DNA of 64,000 nucleotides from Odobenus rosmarus divergens (taxonomy: Eukaryota; Chordata; Mammalia; Carnivora; Odobenidae). The translations under genes and the position numbers were made by a program. Below, one piece after another: positions 34,436-47,318 of the stretch (positions are counted from its first letter, which is position 1; each line of letters opens with the position of its first letter). Location: contig NW_004450302.1 in the NCBI RefSeq assembly GCF_000321225.1, positions 4,946,393 through 5,010,392 of the forward strand, in the 5' to 3' direction. A model generated the notes under the pieces. That model was not told the origin of the DNA, searched no databases, and saw only the letters and a program-made list of their open reading frames with translations.

Positions 34436-34585
34436 TCGAGACCCTGGCTGCACCTTCAGAATTATCTGGGAGCTTGAACGCTGTCACACCTGGGCCCCAC
34501 TCTTGTGACTTCGAGTTAATTAGGGTGGCACTCAGGTGCTGGTACTTTTTAGAAGCTCCCAGATGATTCTCCAGGGCAGCCAGCG
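34436..34585. mobile_element. hAT-type MITE with inverted ends
   Basis: 'CCCTGGCTGCACCTTCAGAA' at the left is mirrored by 'CTCCCAGATGATTCTCCAGG' then GCAGCC at the right. The middle contains GGGCCCCACTC. This is typical of Charlie-derived MITEs, exact family unassigned. Confidence 0.6.
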
Positions 34586-35087
34586 CTGAAAACTCCCGGC
34601 TGTGGGGGGTGGGGCAGCACAGTGCAAGAGGAGGGGTGCCGAGGATGCACACGGCCTTGACACACCCCTCCGCACAACAGTGTGGGTAGAAAGGAGATGG
34701 GGGAGGGGATGGGTGGAAACAGGGTGGGGGTCATATCCCTAGAGCAAAGCGTCAGAAGGTCACACACTCTAGAGAGATGGAGAAAACCAGGTTGGCTGGG
34801 TCATTTAGGGTCATGACAGCCATTGGTGGCTTTAGCAGCAAGTTCACTGGCAAAGGGCATGTGGGGAGCTGGATCGGAGTGTGTGGACTCGAGAGGCAAG
34901 AAAATGGACATAGAAAATGCAGATTGACTTTGCAGGGGTGAGAGGCAGGGTTGTGGATGGAAGGGGAATGTGGGGTGGAGGGAATGATTTCCTTGTTTAG
35001 GATGGGTGAGACTTGAGGGTGTCCAAAGGCTAATGGAAATGATCCAGTTGAGAGGAGGCATAACTGATGGTATCAAGTTGCTAAGAA

Positions 35088-35140
35088 GGTGGAGGGGGAG
35101 GAAAGGGGAGGGAGGGAAAAGAGGGGAGGGGAGGGGAGGC
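35088..35140 (+). repeat. G-rich tract (potential G-quadruplex)
   Basis: Several runs of three to five G separated by one to three A (for example GAGGGGAGGGGAGGGGAGG). Confidence 0.8.
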
Positions 35141-35857
35141 ATCCAGTGCACCGGGGACAGCATTAACCTTAAATCGAGGAACACCTCATCCGTTGTAACA
35201 GGATGGAAGATGCAAAGGATGGGACAAGAGAGGAAGGTGGCTCATCTTACAGAGTGGGTTCCAAGAACACTTATTCACACCCAGTTTACTCAGGGATGGG
35301 GTTATTTACAAAGGCCCTTGGCCTTGACTCATGCCCTCTCTCCACTTCTGCTCTTCCATGAAAACAATCTGGTCCTTTCTCTTTCCTCTCTTCTCCCCAG
35401 TGGCAGCCAGACCGGGAGCCACGGCCCCAGGTTGGGTTAGCTGATGGGGGCCTCCACCGTCCCCTTTCCAACCCATCCTTTCTACCTGTGGCTGGGTATC
35501 CAGTCAGTCAGCCCATGTTGACCCCGCAGCACGCACCCTGGGGAGGAAGCTGGGAGGTTGAAGCCCACCCTGAGCCTCCTGGCCTGAGCCCCCTCCTCAG
35601 TCAGTGTCTACTTTACTAGGGAGCCTGCCGATGGAGAGGGGCGCGGGCACAGCCCTAAGACACTAACATTGATGGATGCGGTACCGTGGGCCCTTGTCTT
35701 TTGTGTGTGCAATCCCTGGTCGGGAAACCCCAAGCAGAGGAAGGTTCAGCCATGGGACCCTCATCCCAACACCCTAATGCCCCTGCCCTCAGTTGGAGGC
35801 GTCTTTGCCTCCTCTGATCCTGGGGTACTTGAGGCCACACTGGGCAGACGTGCAGAT

Positions 35858-35901
35858 TCAAGGTCACTGTCCCTGGGTTTCAAAGTCACTGTCCCTGGGT
35901 T
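35858..35901 (+). repeat. 22-bp tandem duplication with nuclear-receptor half-sites
   Basis: Two units, TCAAGGTCACTGTCCCTG and TCAAAGTCACTGTCCCTG, each extended by GGTT, differ at one base. TCAAGGTCA is the classic extended half-site for ERR-type receptors. Confidence 0.85.
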
Positions 35902-38154
35902 GGAACCTGAAGTTATGGAGGGACCGACTCCCTTAAACAGGCATCCCATGCCCCCTCCTCACATTCTAGCTCACCCCCTCTTCCCTGCTGCTGACTTGGA
36001 GTTAGGAACAGCGCCTCCCAAATCTTTGGGGAAGTGCCTCCCTTGTCTTCTGCCACGATGCCTGCCCATGGGGCTCGGTGTTAGAGAGGCACCTTCCTCC
36101 AGGCCCCTTGCTGGCAGGAAGTCCTCCTGGTGGCTCCTGACAAATGGGCCTGGCCCACTTTCTGCCCCATTCTGTGTCCAGCTGACCCCAGCCTACTTCG
36201 TGCTCCCAGGAGATTCCCAAATACTGACACAGTGAGGGGTTCTTACGTGTTTGATCATCTGCAAACTAGAGCAGTGCCTACGAAATAGGTCTCCTGGGGT
36301 CTACCCTTCACTTAGCCGCACACTGGGTTTGTTTCGTGTGTTTGTTTGTTTTCTCAAATCCCCACCCCAACACCTGCCCAAACAAAATCCAAAGTGCAAA
36401 GGAAACATGTTTTTTAAATGGAACGTAAAGTCAGGGCCTCTTTCCTGGTGGTGGTTGCAGACGTGGGTTAGAGACTCTCCCCTCCGAGTCGAGCCCACGG
36501 GGACTTATGTGGACTCACTCCTCTCCAGTCTCTCGCTGTCGTCCAGTTCTTGAATGTTCCATGTGGGTCCCCTGCCACCTCACAGCCTGCATGTGTGCTG
36601 TGCCCTCCTTGCCTGGCTGCCTATAGCTCATCATTTGGGGGCCCAGCGTCCACACCGCTTCCCCTGGAAGCCCTTCCCTGACCCCAGCTCTAAATTGGAA
36701 ACAGGGCTCCTAACCTCTGGCGCTCTTCCCTGGAATCTGAGCCAGCCAGGTGCTCAGAGTCGGCTCCAGCTGACTCCCGCCCTGAGCAGGTGGAGAAACG
36801 GACCAGGGAGAGGAGGCCCGCCTGGCCCAACCACCTGGTATATATCAGGCACCCTTAAGCACTCCCGAAATGTGCCATTTACGTTCGTGTGAGCATTTGT
36901 CCAGGATCTGTGTCCTACCCTGAAATTCTAAATCTGTGACCGATGGACGAGGCCATTTCTCCGACTCTACCCGTCTGCCCAGGTCTGAGTACAGCGCAGG
37001 GCACACCACGACTCCTCAGAAGTGCTTGCTGAGTAAATAGTGAATAATCATCATCCAAAGGGTGACTTGGGTCTGTTGGCTTAGGGTCTGTTGAAGGTTA
37101 AAAGAACAACAACAAAAAGCCGTAAAACTCTGGTTTCAGTTGTGCGTACGCATGTGTGTCCTGAATGCCTACGGAGAATGCATTTCTTGCTATGTGTTAC
37201 AGTCAGGACATCTGGGGGCCCTGGCCATCAAGCAGTTTTCTATCCCAGGGGTCACAGATGCAGGAGGCCGGGTTCGGAGCAGGCTCTTCCTCAGCTCCAG
37301 CCTCCAGAAAGCCTCTCCGAGGCCAGCAGCCCTCTTGCCCTGTGGGGTAGGTCAAGGCTTCCCGCTGTTGGGCTCCGTTCTCGGCTGCTCTGGCCACCCA
37401 CGTCCTGCCGTGTGTCTTTACTTTGAGACCATCTTGACCACGGGTTTCTGTTGAAGAGGGAAACAATGACAAGAACACACTCCAGGGATAGCCATGAGCT
37501 GAGTCGTTTAGGAGGAACTGAAAGGGGCACGTCCCGGGGGTGGTGCGAAGGAAGCATTGACCCCTGGTTTTCTGGAGTGGGGAACGTGAGTCCACGGGTT
37601 CGTAGACTTGATTAAAATAAGTCCCGTTGTCCGCTGGGCAGGAAAGTCTTTGGTGAGGTCCGGCAACGGCCTGGCATCTGAGTCACTCCGACCCCGTGGT
37701 CCTTCCTCAGCCTCGGCTGCCTGGAGGGAGTCATGAGGAGATCGGCCATCAGCCTTGATTGGCCCAGGCAAGTGCCATCCTCCGTGGAGCATGTCTCTTC
37801 TTTGCTTTGGGGGAAGTCATATAATCCCCGTTTCCTTCCTCCCCTTCCCTCATCACTTTCACAAACTGAACGAAAGCACAGGGCAGTCCCTGACCTGTTG
37901 GCCAAGCCCCTCCACTGAGCCACTTCCCTGGGGGCCCCCAGTCACCAGCAGCACGTGGGCCATGCCCGGAGCCCCCCGTTCTTCTCCCCTGTCCCTCCGG
38001 CCTCGGCCCGAGCAGAGAGCCCGCCTCCCTCCGTCCTATGGGGTATGAACCCATGGCCTCCCTGAGAGCGCTCTGCTCCAGGCTGCAGGGCCTCCCTAAG
38101 CCTCCCCACCCTCTCCCCATCACCTCTTTGCCACATCGGACCCTCGCCACCTTT
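35902..38154. other. Intergenic; possible L2 piece near 36550-36700
   Basis: No supported gene. 36553-36720 weakly resembles the L2 3' end. Confidence 0.4.
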
Positions 38155-38600
38155 CAGAGTCCCAGAGGTACAGTCCAACCTTACCATTGAGTCCAAACTC
38201 CTCACCACTATCTCTAAGCCCAGCAGGGTCTAGCCCTTGCCTGCCTTGGCAGCCTCGGCCACTAGCTACTTCTCTCTCTTTCTGTGCTCCAGCCACACCT
38301 GCCTTGCTGCGGACCCGGTTAAGACTCTCCTCACCTCAGTTCGACCCTGCTTCCTCTGCTTGACCCGCTCCTTCCCCTCCCTGGATGGCCCCAGCTTCCT
38401 GGCCTCCTTCCTAGCATGCACCACTTGCAGTTGGATTTCTGAGTCTGTAATGGGCTGCTCCACCTTTCTTCCCACGTACACTGTCCACTTCCCGAGTGCC
38501 AAGTGAAAGACTGTACCTGGTTAGTACCCCAGTGCCTCATAGAACACCTGGCACACAGCAGGTATAAAATCCATGTTTCCCGAGTGTATGAGTATTGAAT
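38155..38600 (+). mobile_element. L2 3' end
   Basis: 'GAGTCCAAACTCCTCACCAC', 'TGTGCTCCAGCCACACCTGC', then 'CACCTGGCACACAGCAGGTA' follow the order of the LINE2 3' region. Confidence 0.78.
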
Positions 38601-40302
38601 GGCAACCCCTTTCCCTGGGGCTGGCCCCGTACCCCCTCCAATCGTTGCAGTGTGTGGTACGTTGTGACCTGCCCAGCAGTTCTGCTCCCACCGAAACCAC
38701 CTTCCCACCACTTGCCTCTGTGTCTGGGGCTCCGTCTCGAGGCAGACTTGGGACCGTGGACTTGAACATGCCCCCAGAGCTCTGCTCTCACCTGACACTG
38801 GCCTCTCTTTCTTCCTTAGGGCAGGGTTCAGTTGTAAGGACGTCACTGTCAAGGCGGGCTAGTGAAAGGTCCCTTCCGAGGGACCTCCTTTGCTCAGCTT
38901 CTTCTGGGGGTTGCAGTAGCGAGCAAGCTCTGTTTAACAGAAAGCGGGTCATGGCCTCTGTGTGCAGAACACCCTACCAACTTCCGCTTCCAGGGCCTTT
39001 GGGGCTGGCTCAACCCGGCTTTGTCATAGCCCACCGGTACCCCACAGAACCGCGGGGTACTCTCTGAGAACCCACATCCATCTTTATCTAACAGCACATT
39101 GCCCTGCATAGCAATTGACTCCAATTCTGAAAGCAGAGGCTAGTTCACAGTGTAGACAAAACCAGGAGCTGCAAGAATGAGACACCCCACCAGCTAGCAG
39201 GTCCTAGGAAAGGCTGCTGTGGCGGATGCTGTGGACGGCCCACCCAAAGCCACTGAGAACTCCTTTCTCCCTTGCTGCAAAGCCAGAGCCATTGCCCTCT
39301 GGACTCCCGTGCAGCTAGAGTCATGAGGGACAGTGCTGGCCGATGTGTGATGGTGGGCGGGCTCTCAGGAGGAGTCCCCTCCCCGAAGAGATGCAGGCAG
39401 CTCCGTGAGCTTTGGCCTTTCCCCCTAATCTGGGTCAGGAACGAGGCAGTATCTAGGGGGGCAGCCGTCATTGGATGTGAGGAACAAAAGCCACGTGCTG
39501 AGAGAGACAGAAAAGATAGGAGCCAGTGCCCTGGGAATTAGCCAGGCTGCCTCGGACCTCAAGTAAACTAAGGACTGAAGCCGCAGGGCTCAGTGTCTCT
39601 GTTACATGCTGCTGAACGCACTCCTGATTGGCAGTTCTTTTGTCTGTGGATCTTTAACCCTCGGGATCATTGGACTCCTGCAGCCCAAATGCGCGTGCTC
39701 AAGCCTCCCCCATCCCCAGTGGCCATGGCAGGGACTGCCACCCACTGTGACTCCTCTATCTCAGGTCACCTGCACCAAAGGCCAACTGCCACAGTCCCCA
39801 TGGGGCTAGAGCCGCACTTCGGTAACCAACACGCCCCAGGCCTCTGTTACCCTTCCGCAGGGGCCCAAGTCCCTGCTGCCAGCCAACTCTGGGTCCCAGG
39901 CAAGATAAGCAGTGTCTTCAGGGTTCACCGTGTGGTCCAGGCGTGGGTTCCTGGAGGCTTACTTTTCCTGGTGGCGTCCTGCAGTAGAGTTTCTTGGACA
40001 TTTTGGGCAGAGAGAACGGCCTGAACAACATTATGGACAGCATGGTACCCACAGGTGAGCAACTGCTCTTCTCTGCCCAGGACTAAGGCAAACCGGGAAA
40101 CTAGACTTTCCTGCTAAAACTAGGCCAGTCGCAGGCCAACCCGGAGGGCTGGTCACCCTAATGGGACATCGGGAGAACACCAGCTGGACCATCAAGGCGA
40201 GCAGTGAGGCTGGGGAGGTGGCAAGAGCAGATCTCAGAGGGCTCTGGAGGCTGTTCAATTCCGATTCTGATTGGGAAGGACCTTGAAAAGTTCTAGGCAG
40301 GT
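38601..40302. other. Intergenic, nothing recognised
   Basis: No gene or young repeat recognised. Confidence 0.45.
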
Positions 40303-40674
40303 GTATTCATTTCCAGAAGGCCGCAATCAAAGTATCAGCAGGCTGCGGTGTCCCTGGAGGCTTTAGGGGAGAATCCCTTTCTTGCCTCTTCCAGCTTCTG
40401 GTGGCAGGGGCGCTCCTGGGCTTGTGGCCACATCACTCGCATCTGCCTCTGTCTACATGTGGTCCTCCCCTCTTCGGCATCTCAGATCTCCCTCCGCCTT
40501 TCTCTTATGAGGACACCTGTCACTGGATTTAGGGCCCTCTTGGATAATCCAGGATGATCGCCTTTCAAGATTCCCTCTGCAAAGACCCTTTTCCCAAGTA
40601 AGATCACATTCATAGATTCTGGGGGTTAGGACATGGACATGTCATTTTTGGTGGGCCACCATTCAACCCTCTAG
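40303..40674 (-). mobile_element. MLT1-type LTR, antisense
   Basis: 'CTCTTCCAGCTTCTGGTGGC', 'TCTTATGAGGACACCTGTCA', 'CAAGTAAGATCACATTCATA' and 'GGGGGTTAGGACATGGACAT' follow the same order as the LTR at 27459-27914. Confidence 0.85.
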
Positions 40675-43600
40675 AGCAGGGCAAGTGACATGCTCGAGTT
40701 TGGAATTTGAAAAGATCTCTCTGGAAGTAGGGAAGAGCATGGCTGAAGAGGGCCTCGTGGAAGCCTGGGGAGGAGCCAGGGGACGCATGCAGGAAGAGTG
40801 GCATGGGGGGTGTGGTGCACCCCATGGGGCACCTTCCTTCTGTCTCCAGGGCTGTCCACGTGATGCCCAAGCCTTGTCCAACCAAATAGCCCAGGGCTGC
40901 CCCTTGCAGACTCTAGGCTCCTTCTCCCCCAGAGTGGTTGGCAGGGCCCAGGGGTGGGTATACCCTCCCTTGCCTGCCTCCAGCTGGTCTTTGGAGTTCT
41001 GGTTTCCTGCCCCAGGACAACTGGTCTCTCTCAGGTATGACTGACAACCAGGAATACTCACCCCTGCTCTGCAAGGGCACCGGCTGCTTGACGGGATCAT
41101 CCCTTTATTCAACATACACTGGTTGAGTGCACCTCTCCGCCTGCCACGGGTTCGAAGCCCAGGCTGGGTGATCGATGAGGCATAAGTCATTTCAACGCCA
41201 CATAAACTGCGCCCAGGGATATCACAGGCAATCCCAGGAAGGTCACGGGCCCAGGCCACACTCACAAAGGGCTTCAAATGTGGATTTTTGATATTATCCC
41301 TGAACCAATTGACACCCACGTGAGCAGTGATATGTCCTGGCAGCGTGCAATGATTAAACCTTGCTACGGGTTTTATAATGCTGTTTTGGCTTTTTGTTTT
41401 GTTTTGCTTTTTCATTGTAAAAACAATACCAGGAACAACCCCCCCCCCCACACACACACACAACTGAGAAGTGTCGAGGGCCTTCCTGAGATTGGGAAGG
41501 CCTCCGGAAAGGCTTGGGGCTTGCAGGATAGGCTGGGAAGGAGTTAGCCTGGAGAAGGGAGAGTGTCCGTGGCAGAGGACAACATCCGAGGGGCTGAGGG
41601 GGAGACAGCATGGAGCTCTGAAAGAGCACTGTGGCAGCTTCCAGGGTCTGAGAGAAAGAAGAGCAAATGATAAGCCTGGGAAAGGAAACTGAGGCAGAAG
41701 TTTGCATTGGTCCAGGTTAAATAAGTGCTTTGGCTTTCATCCTGAAGGTGTGGAGAAGCCTTAAGGAAGCCATCTTTAAGCCGGAAGTCTTGAAGTAATG
41801 ATCCATCCGGGAAAGGTCTGTTTTTCGCACCCCGCCACCCCCCACCATGTGGTACCCCTGCAGCGGGGATGAGGAATGCATCTGGTTTTAGAGAACACGT
41901 GCCCCTCTGCACAGCAGTGTGCAGGTGAGCAGGGAGACCCGCGGGTCTGAGACCTTCTCATTGCTCTCTCATCTGGAGGAAGGAAACAGTAAGGCAGAGA
42001 GGGAGGGAGCGTGTGGGTGGAGTAGCCAGAGGAAGCTTCCAGGATAGCGATGGTCTGAGCAGGAGGTAGGCTATGCCCTGATGCGTGGCGGTCCCATAGA
42101 GCCCCCGGGCCTGGGAAACGTGGAAACACGGGCTGCCGCTCTCCCCCAGCAGAGCGGAGAGATGGACCCACAGCAGCCCCACAGCCCCGTGGCTTTCTGG
42201 CTTCTTCACTCCCGTGTTTGTCTTGGCTGAGAGCTGCTCAGGGCTTTTTGAAGCTGAGTCCATGAAGGCAAAGCTGGAGGAATCAGGACACGGGATCACA
42301 GAGGAGGGAGCTGGAAGCGGCCTCAGATGCGAAAGTCGAGGTGGTCTCGCAGTGGGTTGATGGTGGACCAGGCTGAGAACCCAGGACTCCTCACACAGTG
42401 CTCAACCTGAGTGCACGCTGCTGCCCAAGTGGGCGAAGGCTCTGACACAGGGCTGAAATCCACTGAGCCCTTGATGCCCACCTTCTCCAGGAAGGCATCT
42501 GGGGGCTCACAGGTGCCCAGAAGTTGTGTCTCCTGTTCTTGCTTCATGACACACAGATCCGTTCAGACACCAACCAGCTTCCAGGGCCTCGGCGCCCCCA
42601 GCAGGGCCCCCCGGCCCCAGGCGGGGGTCTAAGGAGGCCTGGCTGGCCTAGGGGGTTGGGCCAGGCCCCACCACAGCCAACCCCGTAATTCTCAGATCCG
42701 GATTCAGTGTTGCCTCCCCCGAGGCCCAGTGGGGACCCTCCCATGTCCTGCTCTGCACAGACGCAGACAAGTCACGTGTCCCACAGCTGAAGGCCTCCCC
42801 TGTCCGCCTCCACCATCTGCTGAGGCCCCATAATTATTCCAAAACCTGGTGCAGTCTCACTCTGAGGGGAGAGTTCACATAGCCCTGTAATGTAACCCAG
42901 GCCTGCGGCCGCTCAGGCAGGAGGTCCACAGCTGGGTAATGAGCTGCCCGCTTTATTGAATTCCCCAGCTTGGGTCTGACTAATCATTGCCTTTAGCCGA
43001 GGCTGCCTGGGCCTTCTGAGAACCCATCTGAGCACTCTTGCTGGGGCCTGCTTTGGCCCTAGCACCCTGATTCTTGCTCCTTACATTCTTCCTCCTCCCA
43101 AATATGTTGAAATCAAGGATCAGGGCAAGGGGCTCCCAGGGCGCTGGCCTTCCCCGACCGTTTGGGAGAAAGTGTGGCTGCCTCAGGTCTGGGGGCCCAA
43201 GCCGTGGACCAGAACAGGCTGCTGGTTTGGCTTTGCTGGGGCTGCCACAGACAAAAGCAGGACCTGCAGCCCCCGCCCCCACCCCATCTACCAAACCTAC
43301 TGACTTTCCTTTCACCTCCCCTTTCTGGAGGCCTGGGCCCCGCAGAGGGAGGGCCTTGGCCAAGGAGGCCGCACTGTGGGCCAGGCCTTTCCAAGGGGGA
43401 GTGGACGAAAGCGCCTTCTGTGCTCCCTCTTGCAGACTCCCGCCCAGGCTTCTGGACCCACCCCACCTCACGTCTGCAGCCCCGGGCCTCTCTCCCCCTG
43501 CCTGCCCCCCCAGCACTCGTGGGGACCTCCAAGAAGGCCTTCACTAGTCTTATCCTGGGTTTGCATGCTGTGTTTTCTCTGTGGACAAGGACGGTTGTTC

Positions 43601-44420
43601 CTCTGTGTACCCAGAGTACTAAGCACATAGTGGGTGCTTTAAAAACCACCAAGTAAGGAAAGAGGAGGAGATGCTGTGAGAGGTAAGAGGTTTGGTCCGT
43701 GCGTGAGCGCCATGGCGTCGGGGGGCTGGCGTGGCATCCCCGTCGTCCCCACCACGCGTGTGACTGGTCTCCAGAGGGGAGAGGCCTGGCCCATTGGGAA
43801 AACGATGTCCACTGTGTTGTCCTGTCCAGGCCCCAGTGGCTGGGAAGTTGTTATGTGAAGGGTGAGCCTGAGGTCAAGGGTCACGCAGAGTCCACTGTCC
43901 GGGGTCACTTCCTGCAGCTGCACCTAGAGCTGGCCTTGAACCCACCCTGGAGGGTGTGAAGGGGCCGTGCTCCCTGTGGGAGGGGGAGGGAGCTCTTCTG
44001 AGTTGAAGGCAGAGCCCAGCCCTCTTGTGACCACGCTGGGCCCAATGTCCCCCGGGCAGGGGGGGAAGGCAGGTGACATCTGCTCAGGTGACAGCCCCGG
44101 CTCTACTTCCCCGATGCTCATGCTGGCAGAAGGGAGGCCTGGGCGGGGGGGACAGTGGGAACCGGCCGCAGAGCCCCCCCTTCGGTCCCAGGGGTGTGGT
44201 GAGGGTGGGGTGCCTGCCACCCTCCAGTGCAGACCGAGGTAGGACCGCCAGATCTGAGGAACTGTGGGAGGGGCCCAGGAGGGGACTTCAAAGCGGTACC
44301 AGAACAGCTTAGAAACACGCTGGGCTGGCGGGGCGGCCAGTGGGGGCCTTTCTAGAGGCTGGAAGCGTGCATGGCTTGTGTGAAGAGCACAGGACTGGGG
44401 TCCGGGAGGGGAGGGCAGGG
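40675..44420. other. Upstream flank of WFIKKN2, no gene recognised
   Basis: A short CA run sits at about 41445-41462. 42830-42970 is a locally AT-richer island with several TAAT cores. No coding sequence is supported. Confidence 0.4.
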
Positions 44421-44424
44421 CGTG

Positions 44425-44620
44425 AGCCGCGGGGCCCTGGGCAGGCCCAGCTAGCCTCTCTGTGACTCGGTTTCCTCTCTTGTACAATGGGGCTCCCAGC
44501 GACACCTCCCAGGCTCCCTCCTGGGGCTGGTGGGAGGGCCAGCAGGATGATGTAGGTGAAAACGCTGTGTGGGCTCCGAGCCCTGATCAGATGTTATTTA
44601 TTATTCTGAGCTGTGTTTTG
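44425..44620 (+). mobile_element. MIR fragment
   Basis: 'GTGACTCGGTTTCCTCTCTT' then GTACAATGGGGCTCCCAGCG, in MIR order. Confidence 0.65.
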
Positions 44621-44996
44621 GTGGGAGACTTGGAAGCGCTGAGAGGGAGAGCCGGGGTGTTCTAGGCCCCTTCTTCCCCGATGCTGTTTTGAAAGTTCTC
44701 AGAGTGCAATGGCCAGAAATGGGGCCCTAGGCGGGAAGGAGGCCCGTGCCTCTTGACAGGGCCGAGCTGGGCGGACCGAGGCCTTTTTCATTCAACCCCG
44801 AAGAGAGAGAGAGAGAAAACAAGCGAGCGAGGAGCAGGTGGGGTGGGGGAGCTTCCCCTGCTTTTCTGCCCACCCCCTGCCGGCCACCTCGGCTCCGGCT
44901 GACCCCAGGCCCTCCCATCACCTCTAGTGGTCTCAGGTGACTCCCCAGAGATCAGCCTCCTCTCCCTGGACACTTGTCCTCACATAACAGGGCTGT

Positions 44997-45030
44997 GACA
45001 ATTTTTCTAAGTCCTGCTTAGAAATTTGTC
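44997..45030. other. Near-perfect hairpin
   Basis: GACAATTTTTCTAAG and CTTAGAAATTTGTC form a stem of about 14 bp with one bulge/mismatch and a loop of about 4-5 nt. It could be a short MITE end pair or a structured element. Confidence 0.7.
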
Positions 45031-45109
45031 ACCATCCATTCCCCTTTGTGGTTTCAAAGGAGGCTGTGTAAGCTGCATTCGTCAAGCGCGGGGCTGAGGC
45101 CCTGCTCCC

Positions 45110-45280
45110 AGCGGCGGGAACACGGGTTTATGAAATTACAGGGAATTCAAAGCAGCCGGCGTCGCCCGCTGTCTGGCTTCATTACCGGGCCCGGCCTCGG
45201 AGGGAAGTTTATCCCAATAATTTAGGGGATTAGGATCTGACACCCTTCATTAGCTCTTTGACATAAGCAGAAAAGACAGA
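45110..45280. promoter_or_regulatory. Candidate regulatory island with homeodomain-type sites
   Basis: A non-repeat stretch with CATTAC, AATAATTTA, GGATTAGG and CATTAGC cores close together between GC-rich blocks, about 2 kb upstream of the WFIKKN2 promoter. This is inference only. Confidence 0.25.
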
Positions 45281-45999
45281 TCTTGCAGAATGACCCACAC
45301 GATGGGGAAGACTTGGTAGAGGTGGGGAGAAGGCAACACACACCCCCCTCGGGGAAAAGCCTGCAGGGCAGAGCGAAGCCTTGTACCGCCTTTTTACAGT
45401 CAGATGAGATGGTGAATCCTAGCCCTCAAGGGGAGAGTGGACCTGGAAGAGGAGGGACCTGCGTTCAGGACTCAGTTTGCCCACCTGTGAAATGAGAACA
45501 CTGCTGGGGAATTTCCAGGTCCCTCCTGGCTCTGATGTGGGCTGGGCCCACCCCATCTACTATCCTTGGGACGCAGCAGCTCAGTTCCTGCTCCTCAAAC
45601 CCTCGGTGGTTTGGCCTTTACAAGGTACCTCTCTCTTGCAGGGATCAGTGACCCCGCTCCCTCACACCGTCAGGGGGTCAAGTGACCCATGCAAATACGC
45701 TTCGCCAGCTCACTTTTCGGTGGTGTTTGAGGTACCTGACATTTCCTGCCATAAGGGAGAGAAATGGCCCCCCACCCCCTCCAACGGCAGCTTCCAACTC
45801 TTTCCCTGCCCCCCCAATACAGCATCTGATGTTTCCACAAACTTCTTGTCCCGCCTCTAAAAACCAGAGTTGAAGCTGTACCTTGACAGCAGTTCTGACA
45901 GCCAGGTGGGTGGAGGGGGGATCCAAAGGCCCTGGCCCGCACCCCACAAACTGGCGTTTCCCATGTTAACGGCGGCATCCCATAGCTGTGCAACGGGGG

Positions 46000-46130
46000 A
46001 TGAGTGGCTTAGCCTCTCTGGGCGTCTTTTCCTCCATTCAGCAATGAAGGTAGTTTGTCGTGAGGATGGAGTGTCGTGATGCACACAGAGAGCCCGGCAC
46101 ACACCAGGAACCCAGTAAATATTAGCAATT
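46000..46130 (+). mobile_element. MIR fragment
   Basis: 'GAGTGGCTTAGCCTCTCTGG' ... 'GAACCCAGTAAATATTAGCA' in MIR order, about 1 kb upstream of the WFIKKN2 TATA box. Confidence 0.6.
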
Positions 46131-47053
46131 GGGACGACTCTCCCTGCCCGCGGTGGCTGACCTTGGGCGAGTCGCTGGCCCTCTCCGGCCCTGAACCTTC
46201 TCCTTTGTGAAGTGAGGGAACCCAGGGGACGGCCGAGGTGCCCGGCATACAACAGAGCTCAGGCACCGGCTGAGGGGTGGTTAGCAAGGGCGGCCGCTGC
46301 CCAGCGCCGTCCTGAGACACCCCGTAGGTTTTCTTGGAGCTGACGAGTGTGTCAATCGAGGAGCGAGGAATGTGATACGTCCCGGCAGCTGGGGGAGCCG
46401 GAGCATATCTGGTATGTGTCTCTGGAATGATTTGGGGAAAATTCACCGAAGTTGGAACTTGAGACGCGAACTGCCCGGGGACCGAGCGATAGGGAGCTGT
46501 CCGCGCGCACCCCGCCCCCTCCAGCAGCCCCGCAGAGGGACCTGGTGCGGGGGTGGGAGGCGGCGGACCCGGCACGGCACTGCTGCTCAGGCCCGCCCTG
46601 GAATGGCCGTGAACTTGTTGTTTTTCCACGTCATTTGCTCTCAAATGTACTATCGGGCCAGGCGATGCTAACCCTGCGGCTGCAGGTCCCTCCTTGTAAC
46701 AAGCGATTGTGTGTTCTTCAGAGGTGGCCACGGGGAGGAGGGGGCCTGGCCCGAGGAGGTGGGGGAAAGGGAAACAAACCGCTCCTTTACAGGGAGCTTG
46801 CGTGTCCTGGAGCCAGCTCCCCCCCAAAGCACATGCCATTTCTGGCCCTTGAAGGGGTTAAAGGCCTCCTGGAGTCAAAAACAAGCAGGTGTCCCACCGT
46901 GCCAGATACGCCCGCCTAAACCGCTTCCAGCTTTTTTTATTTTTTTTCCCCTTCTGCAACAAGTCTGTGATCAGCCACGGGACAGAGGATCCAGCAGCCT
47001 GCCTGTGACAGGCATCAGGTTAGCTCGCTCCCACTCGGGTGGCGCGCCCAGGA

Positions 47054-47060
47054 TATAAAT
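47054..47060 (+). promoter_or_regulatory. WFIKKN2: TATA box of WFIKKN2
   Basis: TATAAAT within GGATATAAATCC lies 265 nt before the start codon and predicts a transcription start near 47084. The flanks are GC-rich (GGCGCGCC just upstream). Within 250 nt upstream are E-box cores CACATG (about 46830) and CAGGTG (about 46887). No CAGE data were available, so the start is an inference from spacing. Confidence 0.7.
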
Positions 47061-47318
47061 CCAGGCTCGGGCCCCTGCCGCGGCTCTTCTCCCTGCACAC
47101 TCAGGAGAGGGAGTTTCCTTGCAAAGACCTTTCCTTTATCTGAAGCCGCGCAGCCCAGCGGGCTCCACTGACTTGGTGGAGGCGGCCGCGGCGGCTGCGA
47201 GGAAGCCCGCCGGGGTGGGGAGGGCAGGTGTCTGCAGCCCAGAGAAGGAGAAGGCCCCGGTGGGCCCCAGCCCCTGGCCCCGTCGCAGGGGAGGTCTCGA
47301 GCCACCGCAGATCGCATC

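Noticed and set aside
40663..41463. 266-codon minus-strand open frame
   Set aside because: No domain, start context or splice support. It begins near a simple CA run and ends at an LTR.
46009..46839. 276-codon minus-strand open frame just upstream of WFIKKN2
   Set aside because: It is GC-rich sequence with a MIR inside it, with low-complexity Pro/Ala/Gly content and no family resemblance.
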